This document shows, piece after piece, positions 26,136-37,578 of a stretch of 64,000 bases of DNA. This DNA is from Diphasiastrum complanatum. Taxonomy: Eukaryota; Streptophyta; Lycopodiopsida; Lycopodiales; Lycopodiaceae. Position numbers and translations under genes: made by a program. How positions within the stretch are numbered: the first letter of the stretch is position 1; the number at the start of each line of letters is the position of its first letter. The stretch covers positions 2,756,348 to 2,820,347 of the forward strand of contig CM055108.1 of the NCBI GenBank assembly GCA_029204225.1. The letters run 5' to 3'. Below the pieces are notes generated by a model. That model searched no databases. It worked only from the letters and a program-made list of their open reading frames with translations, and was not told where the DNA came from.

Positions 26136-26640
26136 GAGTTTGTGCTTTATAGGAAGAGTGATAATATTCTGTTCCAAGCTGTAATCACATTTAGAACATT
26201 GTTAACTTCTCTTCGTTGTGTCTGGTTCAGTGTTCAGCCAATCTGACAAAACACCCTTTGTTTGAAGTGCAAGTCGAAGGAACTCTCAATAGAGATGTTC
26301 ATTTTGTTGGATAAGATTATTGTCCACAATTCCATCCTTGGAACTTCGGGTTCAACCATATGGAATGGTTTTTCTCGATGATGTATACATAGTTGCATGT
26401 TCACATCTTATCTTTGCGGTGAACCCTATGATGTTGTCACTTGTTGATGCTCTCTTGATGGTGAGGTGTCTTGAGAAGTTGTTGGTTGTTGTATAACTTT
26501 AGCAACTTCCTAGGCATGTGTTTCTTGTATTCAATGTTTGATCTTCTGATATCATTTTTATTCTTCCTTCACATTAGGATAAGATAGATCTACTCAACCT
26601 GATGTTGAAGGTTGATCGGTTGGCACTATTGGATTTATTT
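26136..26640. other. No gene seen
   Basis: Sequence between a truncated gag and an LTR-like block, with no frame or repeat I can assign. Confidence 0.5.
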
Positions 26641-27600
26641 CCTCTAGTCTCCTAAATCCCATTTTAATCTACCTCCATTCATGTTGTATTTCTACTCACG
26701 TTGTCGCACAATCTGCATATTTACATGTAAATTCTCACAAACGAAAAAAAGGTGAACAAAACGCGACATTGTGTTTTTACACGTGTTTTTGTAATAGCCG
26801 AAAAAGGCGACACTGCCTTACAAAATGCTGAAGGTGTCCTAGAAAGCAAAGGCACTCTATAAATCAAATCCTAAGGCATTTCGTCAGAATGATGCATTTT
26901 TCACATCTTCACCAACGTTCACTTCAACAAAGGCTGACGTTGCACCCTTTTCACGCTCTCTCCATGCAACTGTGCTAACAAACTTGACAACAATTGCAGC
27001 CACCCACGATCTCCTATAAACAGCACATCCACTCTGTACTTTCTTCATCTGCACACCTGTAACATTATGTATATATACCATTTGCGTATTCAGATCGATC
27101 GTTCATTAAGAGATTGAAGATCAAGTGTGTGTAAATTTAGCATCAGAAGCTTATCAGAGATAGACGAAGTAGATGCCTTGTGCATTGATTCTTTATTGTC
27201 AGTAATAGGTTTCATTCCTTTATAGATTGAATTAGCTTTGTAGAGCATGCAGTTTTGCCCGCTATTGTCTTGAGCTCTACCGCATTATTGACATGTATAT
27301 TTGCTATACTTAATCTGATAACAGCTCTTTTGTTCTACGTTTAGATCTGTTTCAATATTGCTATGCTGATTTTCATTCTGTCTGACTTTTCTAGCTACTC
27401 AATTTGGTAATCAATCCATAGACGACTAATATTTAGTCTTGTCTTTCGTGAATCATTCACGACTGATTATCAGTTGAGCTCAGTCTCTCTCTTCGCAAAT
27501 CATTCGTGACAAATAATTTGTCTTGCCGCTTCGCGAAAAGTTATTCTTCTGGTGTTCAATTCATAGACGAGTAGAACAACAATAGATTTTCTAGAAATTT
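26641..27600. repeat. LTR-like DNA related to the 35-kb Copia LTR
   Basis: Shares with the 35.2-36.4 kb LTR the words GCGACATTGTG/GCGACACTG flanked by A or T runs, and an ACAATCTGCA segment near 26709. It has a TATATATA at 27068-27075 and a CGTGACAAATAATTTGTC word near 27508, like the 25-bp repeats at 58.5 kb. Orientation is ambiguous because some of these words are near-palindromic. Confidence 0.4.
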
Positions 27601-27605
27601 TTGAT

Positions 27606-28355
27606 ATTTTTATAGAATCATAATCAAGATGTGATCATTCCAATGTATTCTACACGAAGAGTACATCATTTTTGCTTTTTACCTCATCTTCATCCGAGTT
27701 CAAATAAGAAAGTTATGGCTAATCAAAGATTTTGATGATGTGGCATATCGCCATGACGCAAGAATAGACCAGTTTTCTTTACTAGAATGCAAATTCTCAC
27801 GTGGTGGAGATATTTCAATGGATTCTACATGAAGAGTAGATCATTTTTGCTTTTTACTTCATCTCGATCCGAGTTCAAATAAGAAAGTTATGGCTAATCA
27901 AAGATTTTGATGTTGTGGCATATCGCCATGATGCGAGAATAGACAAGTTTTTTTTTACCAGAATGCAGATCCTCGCGTGGTGGAGATATTCCACATCATC
28001 AAATATGCCACATCATCAAATAATATAAATGCCACATCATCTGGTACTATAAATCTTTAATCTACCATTACTTTCTTATCTGAACTCTGATAGAGATGAG
28101 GTCAAAAGCAATATTGATCTACTCTTTGCATAGAATATGATAATGTGGCATATCGCCATGATGCAAGAATGGACAAGTTTTTCCTACCAGAATGTAGATC
28201 CTCGTGTGGTGGAGATATTCCACATAATCAAGTGTCGCGTCATCAAAAGCTTATCTTGTACTATAAATCTTTGATGAGGTCAAAAGCAAAATTGATCTAC
28301 TCTTTGCATAGAATATAATGGAATGTTCGTATCTTGATTATGATTCTATAAAAAT
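27606..28355. mobile_element. Foldback/MITE-like element, 750 bp with 83-bp inverted arms
   Basis: Positions 27606-27688 and the reverse complement of 28273-28355 are both 83 bases long and agree at about 70 of 83 positions. They start with ATTTTTATAGAATCATAATC. Inside, the arm is repeated directly at about 27813 and in inverted form at 28096-28139. A core beginning GTGGCATATCGCCATGA occurs three times (about 27740, 27915, 28145). No protein is encoded. This matches a non-autonomous foldback or long-TIR MITE. No convincing target-site duplication was found, so exact ends are uncertain. Confidence 0.8.
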
Positions 28356-29198
28356 TAAGAGCTTGCATTCTCATTTCATAATTGACCTCTTTTTAATTTG
28401 CATTTTCAAATTTGAAAAAACATAAAAGCAAAACTTCAGACCCAACTTCAAGTTCTCCCTTATTTTAATAGTTTAAGTAAGAGGATTTGAACCTCTACAA
28501 GGTTAAGCCTTGTCTCCCAAACCCTTAATCCTACACAAAGGAGTGGTTAATCTAATAACAGAGGGAACATCTTACTCAACCAAGAAGCTGGAAACATCAA
28601 TACATTATCTACAACAATATTAACTATTAATCTAAGGGAGAGCAGAATAACAATAAACCTGAACATTGCGAAAAGCAATCACAGTACCTACAAGAACAAG
28701 ACATATAGCATCAATAAAAAGTTGCAAAAGGAGCCCACATTGCTAAAACTTCCTTACAAAGCTCCTCAAAGTCATTCTCAGGACGACTCACAAGTATTCG
28801 ACAAGCTGATATGCAAATAAGTGTGACAACATGACTGGAGAAATCTAAAAGGCTAGAGGTTCTATTTATGTAAAACTTCAATCCTTTACACATGAAATTT
28901 TGGAGGGAATTTTCTCCCGCTTGTGGCATGTGTTTTGTTTCTTGGCAGCGTGCTTTGTTTCATGTGCACTATTAATATACTTCAAAAAATGAGCCAGCCA
29001 CACAACTTAGACAGCGGGTAGCACCAAAAACTAAGAAAACGAGAAAAAATTTCAGTCATTTTATCATTCTCTCTCTAACATTCTCTTACTAAGGCACGAT
29101 TTCTTATACGGCCCGTTTAGAATCAAAAACTCCTCTAATGATATTTTCATACTTAAGTCACTGATAGTTTTTCCTATCACTTAGACTAATTCTTCCAC
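28356..29198. other. No gene seen
   Basis: AT-rich DNA with a 72-codon minus frame (28711-28929) that I do not recognise. The last part may be the leader of the Copia gag that starts at 29199. Confidence 0.5.
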
Positions 29199-30125
29199 AT
29201 GGATTTCCAAGGGAAAGCCAATCCCATTATGGACAAGCTTGATGGAGCCAATTACCATTAGTGGAAATCTAAGATGAAAACTATACTAATGGCTAAAGAA
29301 TTGTCTGACGTTGTTACCGGTGCAGAAGAGAAACCCGAAGCAAACGACGCAGCAATTGCCAAATGGAAGTTGAAGGATGGAAAGGCTTTCGCGTTGATCA
29401 TCCTCAACATTATGGATACTCAGATCGGCCATGTATCTGAGGCCTAGACATCGAAAGAAGTTTGGGACATCTTGAGCACACTATACGAAATGCAAGGTAT
29501 AGCTTCCAAGCTACATCTCAGGAAGAAATTTTACTCCCTCAAGATGGCGAATGGTGATTCCCTGCAGAATTACGTTAATTAATTCAAGAACCTGCTAAGG
29601 CAAATGGCAGCTGTCGGATCTGTCATAGACGATCAAGACGCAGTAATGCAACTGCTTACAGGCTTTCCAAGCTCATACGACAATTGGGTGATGATCAGCA
29701 CGACTCATCCAGAATTGACTCTTTCGAGAGTCATTACTATGTTGTTGCAGGAAGACACGTGGGGGAACGAAGCCTCAAGTTCCTCAGCTGATTCTCACGC
29801 CTTATACACCAACAAGAGAACGACTAAGCAGAAGAATAAGAGAGGCCCAAAGCAATCAAAGCCAGACCAGAAACCAGCACAACACAAAGAGTAGTCGAAT
29901 CTGCAGACAAACAAGAAGCTGTTCAGCAGATATTGCAAGCGAAACAACCACGAAATTCAAGATTGCTGTATACTGCAAGCAAAGAACAATAATAAGGGGT
30001 AGTCGAATCAAGTGGCAAATGCAGTTGCAGAAGCTCCACAGCCTATTCAAAAAGCGGATCATGATGGCTTCATGACCAGCCATCAAGGAGCATCTGGCGA
30101 CAGTTCTTGGTTCTTGGATTCCTGA
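29199..30125 (+). pseudogene. Copia gag fragment (third family, copy 2)
   Basis: The frame starts MDFQGKANPIMDKLDGANYH, then a TAG, WKSKMKTILMAKEL, and later AAVGSVIDDQDAVMQLLTGF. It continues through the zinc-knuckle region to the protease start SSWFLDS. At least six in-frame stops interrupt it (mostly TAG/TAA). The knuckle at 29932-29973 reads SRYCKRNNHEIQDC, so its first cysteine is serine. Homology ends at about 30125, where a minus-strand Gypsy gag begins. Same family as 25785 and 58992. Confidence 0.85.
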
Positions 30126-31160
30126 GGATTTTTTGGCCCTGTTGTTGATAGTGCCATTTTTTGTTGTTGAGGGGTTGGTCCAAGTCTTGGTGCTAAATCA
30201 GGTCCTCCTTGATGATAAGCATAAGAGGTTTGGAACTACGCTCTCCTCTGTTGTATGATCAATGGATTGTAGGGACAATAAGTAGTGTTGTGTGAGGGTG
30301 CATTGCACAAATGGCAGTATTTGTGCATCAGCTTCAATTTTTGCTTCAGTACCGAACACTCCATTGAAGTGTGGTTGTCGATATATATGGGACACCAGAC
30401 GTTGTTCCGCCAAGGATACTGTTGTTGGTAAGGCTTCTATTGTGGTGTTGCAATATTCTAAATAGTCTTCAATTTTTGGTCAAATTGGACTATGAGCTGC
30501 TCCATCTACTACTTATAGTATTTTGTGATCTGTTCCATCAATGATTAATTGGATAGGCCCGTTGAAGCTGAGGTTGATGCAATCGAAGGAGTTGAGACAT
30601 GAATGGATGTAGCTCTTGATGTGGAATCATCATCTGGTCCTTCATCTTCTTCTTGTATTGTGTCTTCTATAGCTTTGTGCAATGTGGCATACTACTCCCA
30701 TCTTTTAACTCCTATCGGATGTTTCTAGGTAGTTCTGCTAGGAACCACATAATGATTGCATGATCAGGAGTCAGCTTTGTATTACATTTAGATCATAGAT
30801 GTTTTTGTGCGATGGAGTCTTTGACCCTTTCTCTTTTTTCCATTTTTATTTTGTTGATAAAGAGGAATGGGTCTTCTAGAAATTTTTGCAGCCTAAATGT
30901 GGTGATCAAAAATGCTTTTACCACTTTTCAATGTTCATTCTTGTGTTATCTAGTTGAAAAACTAGTCTAAAGCCGCTCTTGTCAAGGACATTGGAAATAG
31001 CTTCAGCTTTTCTGCTGGGGTGATTTCACTATAGATTTTGCATGCTTGCCCGTAGTTCTGCAAGAATATGACATAATCGATAGATCCATCAAATCTGCGA
31101 GATCTTATGACTGTTTGGAGAGCTACCATTGGCACAAAAATATGTTGATCCATTGGAATT
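30126..31160 (-). pseudogene. Ty3/Gypsy gag with CCHC zinc knuckle
   Basis: Starting near 31153, the minus strand reads FLQNYGQACKIYSEITPAEK followed by LKLFPMSLTRAALD, the standard Gypsy capsid pattern. A degenerate stretch with several stops follows. At about 30270-30390 comes NHTSMECSVLKQKLKLMHKY and then CHLCNAPSHNTTYC, a perfect C-x2-C-x4-H-x4-C knuckle, then CPYNP. It is bounded by the Copia gag at 30125 and a Gypsy LTR at 31346. It may belong to the same family as the protease fragment at 24.1-24.5 kb, which has the same orientation. Confidence 0.75.
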
Positions 31161-31345
31161 TGTTGATTTTGTTAGATCTCTTCTGCTGCTGCTTGATGTA
31201 GCTATGGGTTATTTGTTGACAATCTTCTATCATATCTCAATCTGATTCAATGTGCAAATTCAATAGGGTGGATGCTTATGGCAACAGTGGATCTTCTACT
31301 AGATCTCAATCTCGTTCATTGTGCAGATTCAATAGGGAGTAGAGG

Positions 31346-31744
31346 TGTTATGGCCATATTCGGTTAAGGACCTAGAATAGTCCTAATATGGTAGACCGGC
31401 CCTCCAGTATTCGAGATTGTTGGTCACGCCATGATTTATGTCTGTGTGACGGATATAGGCAGAAGGATTGCATGAAGAGATGTGATCTATTCATAGTTGA
31501 CCTGCATGGGTGTTGCATGGTTTCATGCATAGGACTCTACTCTCTATGTAATGAGGTAGGGATTCTCCCGTTGACATATTGGGTTTAGGTTACCTGTTTC
31601 TCTCTTCTCCTCTTGCTTTACATGGCATGGCTTGGGGGCTAGATCCAGGTTTGATCTAGGATTGGTTGGGTGGTTTGGCTCCATAGTCTCTCTTATTGCG
31701 TTCTCCTATCCTCATCTTAGGGGCAATCCTTTAGGGTCTTTACA
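31346..31744 (+). repeat. Ty3/Gypsy 5' LTR
   Basis: Begins TGTTATGGCC and ends TTACA, directly before a primer-binding site. It shares the word CTTGGGGGCTAGATCC, a GGTTGGTTGGGT-like word and its end TTACATTGGTATCA with the LTR at 47740-48214, so the two are related families. Confidence 0.75.
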
Positions 31745-31745
31745 T

Positions 31746-31758
31746 TGGTATCATAGCC
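31746..31758 (+). other. Primer-binding site (tRNA-iMet type)
   Basis: TGGTATCATAGCC, one mismatch to the initiator-tRNA-Met site, two bases after the LTR end. Confidence 0.75.
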
Positions 31759-34700
31759 CGGCTAAGATGCGGTCTTGGATGGGATGGAGACAAGCTCTAC
31801 ATTGGATTTGAGTGCTATTTTCTCAAGGGAAATTGGAATGGAATTTTCAATCTTTGGTGATTTTCAAAGTTGGTGGTAGAGTGCCCTTCTACACATACAA
31901 TTTTGACGAAAATGCTAAGAATTAGTCTAGAAATTCATTCTCAATTTTCTGTTTTCTTGAGGAGGTTTTCAATTTATGTAGAATGATTGGCAAGAGTGAA
32001 TCACATGATTGCTATGTAGATTTTCATGACATGGAGAGTTTTGATAGTTTGCAAAGATTCATAATATTTTGGGAGACTTGATTCAAGTATAACTCATTCT
32101 GTTTATTGATAGATTGTTAAAGGGCAATTTATCCGGAGGTATAAGCAATTAGAGATGCTGTTTCTTGAAGCAAATCATTGCATGTAAGGGGTTGAAATTA
32201 TTCAGTCCTGGATAATTGCTAACCAAAGACAGAATGAAATTGCAAAGATGTCAATTCTCTGCTATGAAGCAATCTTACAACCTCTGTTCTGTATTTTTAT
32301 TCCCTTGTTAAAGACCTGCATGATCTTCTCTTTGTTATGTACTTGAAAATCTCCTGGAAGTAGCTTTAGAGTCAGTGTAGTATAGAGACAGAAAGAGAGT
32401 GGTAACCTTGTTTTGATCCACAATAAAGACAGGTAAGCCTCCTCTCAACCTCGTTTTGAGTTTTGAAACCCTGGATAGCTGTTGAAAGTCAAAAGACTGC
32501 TAGTTTTTGTCTGTTGAGGGTTTCTCAATATGAGTTTGCGTATTTGATGCAGATAGAAAACACCTTTGGCAAGAAAGAGGTCAGGTTTTGTTCTGCCTCA
32601 AATTCGGATTTTGAAACAATTGTAAAATTGTGTTTAGGTCTTTGACTCCCGAAATTTAAGATTGATGTTGTCTGTATTTAAAACTGCAGCTCGCCCTTCC
32701 CATCAATTCGGAGTGCATAAACTGTTGAGAACACTCTCTCCCGCTGTGGATTTTGGGTAGAAGATGCATCTGTGGGATTATTCTTGTAGAATAATCATGC
32801 GGCTTTTACCTGTTTCCATGAGAGTGTGGTGAAACGTTGGAAAGCACCTGAAATGAGCACAGTAGGCATCAGATCAGTCTCAGACTTGGAGAGGCAGAAT
32901 GATAATCTGTTTGCTGCAGATCAGAACTTGATAGAGGAAGCGGTGGAAAGCCGCTGCGAGATATGCCTAGATCATAGAAGTGAGGCGCACGATCCTGAGT
33001 AAGAGTTCTCCCTCTCTCTTTCTCTTTTCCTCCAAAGGATGTGGTCGTGGCTGAAGCATGCCTGATGGGTGGAGACTTTCTCTCTCTCGATTTGTTGGAA
33101 GCTCGTGCTCTCTATGAAGAAGATGAGGAAGCCAGCCCTAAAATGTTCTTTTCTTAAAGAAAAAATTTAGGGTTTGTTTTTTGGAGCCCATGGTTTTTTT
33201 GTTAAAACCTTATTTTTGGGCTTTTGGCATGCGTTACATGCTAATTAATCAAGGCTTGAAAAGAATTTCGGACATTTTGGTAGCTTTGAGTTGGATTGAA
33301 ATCAGTTTTCTAGCACAACTCCGAAAATTCAAGTTAGTAATACCAAGTTATAGAAATTTCGGTTTCTTGGTGTTTGATTGTCAAAATTTAGCCTTGGATT
33401 TTGTATTGTTTTTGAAAGAATTTGAATTTCCATTCTCTAGGGACAATATGCATGTCTTCTGACTTTATCACTTTGACATTTTTGCTATAGCAGTTTATTT
33501 TTGGAACTTTAGTATTGTTGGACCTTTGGTTAAGCTGTAATAATCGGTTTTGGAAATGAATTTTTTTAAGCCGATCTTGACAGAAAAGAATGGCATGGTT
33601 CTCAAGCATATACCTAGTTTAGGAATTCGATTCCTTGGTACGATGCTATTTAAACCATTTAACTTTGGAGTATTGGTACTCCCAGTAAATGGAGTTAAAT
33701 TGTGTTTTTGGATTTTTCTCCTTTTCAAATCGGTGAGACACCGATGCGTTGGTTATTGTGTTCTTGATGATTTTGATCAATAAGATTGAACGAACCAAAA
33801 GCTTTTGAAATACTTGTTAAAGTAATTAATTGGAATAAAATGATAATATTTTGAAAGTAGTTCTTTATTCAACAATTTTTTTTTGTGTTGAATACATGAA
33901 AAGAAGTACCTGAGTCCAAATTTTATGTATTTTCTCTTAATTACAAACAACTTTAACGAAGTAATGCTTAAAAACAATCCAATTTTATTACAAAATTTGG
34001 AATTGATAGAAACTGATCAAAAGTATAAAACTGATCTCATTTCTAGTTAAATCCTATGGTGAATTATATTCAAAGATTAAACTAGTGGTGTTTTTCATAC
34101 TAGTAGATGATTTTTGGTATATCAGTTATTCAACTCAGGTATAGGATAGAAATGAAATTGTTTCAGACTTTGTCCTACAATAATTGATTTTAAACATTTA
34201 CTAATGTCGTTACGTCTTCTTAGTACCTTAGCTGAAATAGATTTTTTGGGAACTGAAAATTCTAAGGAGGGAAGAAGAGTAGACATCAGTGGTAGTAAGT
34301 GTGATCAGGAAATGTATTTCGCAGTTAGGATTTTGGTAATCCCAATAAATAATTGCTTCATACCAGATATTAATTTCCTGGATTAAATTCCTTCAATTGA
34401 ATTCATAATTGATATTTTCGTAACCATTGAGTTATCCGCAGTTTTGGATGTCAATTGTGATGTTAGAAGTAGATTCTGATACATGGATTACATTGGATCT
34501 GTTAATTGATAGAGCTTGTCCCTACAGTTAATGATCTTGGATCCAAGGGGATACGAAGCTTATCATTTAACTAAAAAGGATCAGAATGTAATATTGAACA
34601 TTTTAATTCTTCTGTTTAGATCACAAGATTAGGTGTGGATTGTGGTATCCATCTAATAGACATGCAAGTCATCTAAATAAATGGATTCTCCAGTGTTGGG

Positions 34701-35216
34701 AGCAAGAGATAATATCCTATATGGACTATAGAATAGCTAGATGATCAGTGGATCTCTAGAATATCAGATAAGGCGGTTAAGGGTTTTCTGGAAGGAAAAG
34801 TTGATGGTATGGGACATCAGTAATTTTGGAAATAGAATTCTAGGACTGTAAAGATCTGATGATCAATGGTGTGTTTTAGTACCTAGTCGCGATATGGGAA
34901 AAATAAAATTGTTTGATCAAATGTGGGATATTTTGAGAAATTTTGAGATTTAATCTAGATCCCAATGTGGTATCTCATTATTTACAAAATCAGAGTCCCT
35001 CAAATCTATTCCTCGCTTACTTAATTAATCCTTTACTTTTTATATAATTTTTCGAATATAAGACATCAGACTGGTTTATATAAATTCTTTCCAACATGAA
35101 GTTATTCTTTTGCAAGACTGTTATGTCATATAAATTACTTGTGTGAATAGACTTGGAATTTAAATAAATTCTAAGGTTAAAGTGTTTCAATTTTTTAAAC
35201 CTAGAATATTTCTTTG
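31759..35216 (+). other. Degenerate interior of the Gypsy element
   Basis: Lies downstream of the primer-binding site. No gag or pol domain could be read in any frame. It carries a short frame with a RING-like CxxC (32853) and AT-rich DNA with stray frames (33181-33462, 33550-33783). It ends at the Copia LTR boundary at 35217. Confidence 0.4.
32853..32998 (+). CDS. Possible first exon with RING-like CEIC motif
   Basis: An ATG at 32853 opens 49 codons with plausible composition: MSTVGIRSVSDLERQNDNLF, later ESRCEICLDHRSEAHDP. CEICLD is the usual first cysteine pair of a RING finger (ubiquitin ligase domain). The frame reaches GTAAGA at 32999, a good splice donor, so the stop that follows could be intronic. 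No second exon was found, and it sits inside degenerate Gypsy DNA. It may be a captured gene fragment or chance. Low confidence. Confidence 0.25.
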
Positions 35217-35724
35217 TGTTGGAAAGTGGTATTGTGAAGATAGGTCTAGTTCGAAAGGAAATGAATGTCTAAAAAGAAATCCTTTCGAGCGTGGCGGAAT
35301 AAACTATCTTCCTCTTTCATAATGCATGACTACGCCTATCAATTTCAAACAAAACAATAGTGATAGAAATCACATATGATCTTATAATAACTAACTTTGA
35401 AATCGTCGGTACTACAGTGATTACGTAGCCAAACAATTAAGCATTGAATTATCAAACAAATAATTAATCGCGAAGAACTCCAGAAAATACATACATTTTG
35501 AGATGAAACTGAATGCAATAAAGGATAGTATTGATTCAAAACGAATCAGAAGTAAATGAGTACAATAAGTTGCAGATCAAAGCCGTGTACTCTATGTTAT
35601 CTCTGAGCAACTAAAATGAAAGTTTGAATTAATGTGCAATGTTGATAAGCAGTAGCGCAATAGCAATCTCTAAAAAAACTCTAAGAAGTGAGCTAAAATG
35701 CTCATGAGTGTTCAAGCTTGCAGG

Positions 35725-35789
<65 letters not shown>

Positions 35790-36425
35790 TTTTTAAATGC
35801 TTGCTGATAACTTCTGATTTGATAATTCCGATTATCATGAAAATGTATGAATATGAACAGCTATTTATACTAAAAAATTAGGTCGTCAATTGCGATTGCC
35901 ATTTGGCTGGTGATCCGCTGACATCATCCAGTCCTTGTCATTGAATGTTGATAAGCGGTGAAATTGGTCGTAAACGTTCTGCTTGCATAAATGAACCAAA
36001 AATGTAGCTCTACATAAATGAACTAAAACAACCATAGGCGACATTGTCAGGTTTTTCGCGAAAAAGACGAAAAAGATGAAGGTGCCCTTAAACCTCATTT
36101 AGGATTGTCCCACACTTTGCCAGAGTCATTTCCTTAATATTTGAGGCTCTTTGGGAAAAACAAAAAATGCGACACTGTGATTTTACACGAGATTTTTTGT
36201 CAGGCAAAAAAATGCAAAAAAGGTGACACTGTATTTTTCAATGGGATTCCTAACAGGCGAAAAAGGTAACACTGTTGTCAACTCTGTGTATTTCTGCAGA
36301 CTATGTAAAAACACTTGTAAATCTGTAGATTGTGTAAAAACACGGGATAATCTGTAGAATCGGATAAACAATGGATGAAAATTAAAACCAATTAGTCGAT
36401 TGGTAAGAAGGAGAATTATCCAACA
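35217..36425 (-). repeat. Copia 3' LTR, about 1.2 kb
   Basis: On the minus strand it begins TGTTGGATAA at 36425, right after a polypurine tract (AAGGGGGAG), and ends TTCCAACA at 35217, giving inverted termini TGTTGGA/TCCAACA. The TATA box GTATAAATAG is at 35861-35870. A GA run (35728-35785) lies in the transcribed part. The U3 part has four related words of the type ACAGTGTCGCC followed by T runs. Minus-strand sequence from about 35600 to 35240 matches 58368-58790, the partial 5' LTR of a plus-strand Copia element. Confidence 0.85.
35728..35785. repeat. (GA)n microsatellite inside an LTR
   Basis: About 58 bp of GA repeat, CT on the transcribed strand of the LTR, a little downstream of the TATA box. 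Confidence 0.95.
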
Positions 36426-36432
36426 CTCCCCC

Positions 36433-36802
36433 TTAATCTGAATCCTTGAATGACTTGATCTTCAAACTTAGTTCTACACAAAATCTTCTGTGTGACTCCA
36501 AACTTAATGCTTTGATAAAAACATCTACTGTCATATCTTGCATTCTACAGTACTGCAATCTGACCTCTTCGTTGAGAACTTTACTTCTGACAAAATGATA
36601 CTTCAGTGTGCTTACTCTTGGAATGAAGTCTAGGATTGGCTGATAAAGCAATGGCACTTTAATTATCACAAAGTAATGTCGTGGAGCATATTGATTCAGA
36701 CCAATATCTGAGAGTAAATTTCTCAACCAAATTGTTTCCTTTGTAACTTGAGAGGCTGTGATATACTTTGATTCAGTGGAAGATAGAACTATTGAAGATT
36801 GT
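36433..36802 (-). pseudogene. Copia RNase H C-terminal tail
   Basis: The minus frame reads QQSSIVLSSTESKYITASQ, KETIWLRNLL, LKYHFVRSKV and DVFIKAL, the end of Copia pol. It lies directly upstream of its polypurine tract and 3' LTR. At 36802 it is cut by the start of an Athila-type LTR, so the rest of pol is missing. The surviving part has no stop codon. Confidence 0.88.
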
Positions 36803-37556
36803 TGTTGGAGGGTTTGCAGATCCCAAGGCAACCCTAACTCTAGTTAATCAATGAGAGAGATTTGGCACCCTGCGTGTGTAAGTTGAACCCGATGATCACA
36901 TAGAGATTTGATTAATTAGAAAGTCAATAAAAAGGACTTTAGCCTTTTTGCGGGACTTATAATGTCACAGGGCCTAAATGTCAAGTTAGTGAATAGAGTT
37001 GGGTTTCCCTCCAATTTGGATGGTTCTCACTCTTTTTTAAATTTGAATAATTAGGGAGGCAGAAATGGACCAATAGGATTCAAAGTCCAAGGTCCTCCTC
37101 TCTACTATAAAACGGGACCAACTCGAGTTTCCTAGACATGTACATATCTTCATTTCAATAAAGCAGATTGGTTCTCTTGTAAAATGGATTTATGAATGTC
37201 CTTGCTCTCTATCACTTTTCCTCCATCTCTCATGCTTTTATTGTGTTTTGCTAATTGTTGGATCTGATTGTTATTGGGATTGCATGTTTTTATACTTTTT
37301 ATGATAGAGAGAGAGAGAGAGAGAGAGAGCAAGAGTAAGTTATCTTCATTGTGGATCTAGTGTTAATGGATGTAGTGTTAATGCTTAGGGTTAATGGATG
37401 GTAGAGTTAGATGTGAATCTTCCATTCGTGCTGAAATCCGAACTATGCTATCGCTCTCATGGGAACGAATCTATGCGTGACAACTAGCTTCATCTCCTCG
37501 ATGCTAGATTGATTAGATCTTGGGTTGAGGATGGACCAGGAAAGAAACCCACTACA
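36803..37556 (+). repeat. Ty3/Gypsy (Athila/Tat-type) 5' LTR
   Basis: Begins TGTTGGAGGG and ends CACTACA, just before the PBS. Contains a TATA-like CTATAAAACG at about 37104, a possible AATAAA at 37159 and a GA run at 37303-37329. It interrupts the Copia pol tail on its left. No internal coding region was recognised downstream. Confidence 0.7.
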
Positions 37557-37560
37557 ATTT

Positions 37561-37578
37561 TGGCGCCGTTGTCCGGGA
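37561..37578 (+). other. Primer-binding site (tRNA-Asp type)
   Basis: TGGCGCCGTTGTCCGGGA matches, apart from one inserted T, the TGGCGCCGTTGCCGGGGA site typical of plant Athila/Tat Gypsy elements. Confidence 0.8.

Noticed and set aside
28451-28560. Possible tRNA or SINE on the minus strand (box-B-like GGTTCAAATCC with a 5-bp stem)
   Set aside because: The T-arm-like hairpin is convincing but no acceptor stem, D-arm or box A could be folded around it, so it is not a tRNA gene and too little remains to call a SINE.
36031-36310. Regularly spaced GCGACACTG words considered as a CRISPR-like array
   Set aside because: Spacing is irregular, flanks are A/T runs and the block lies within the U3 part of a Copia LTR in a plant genome.
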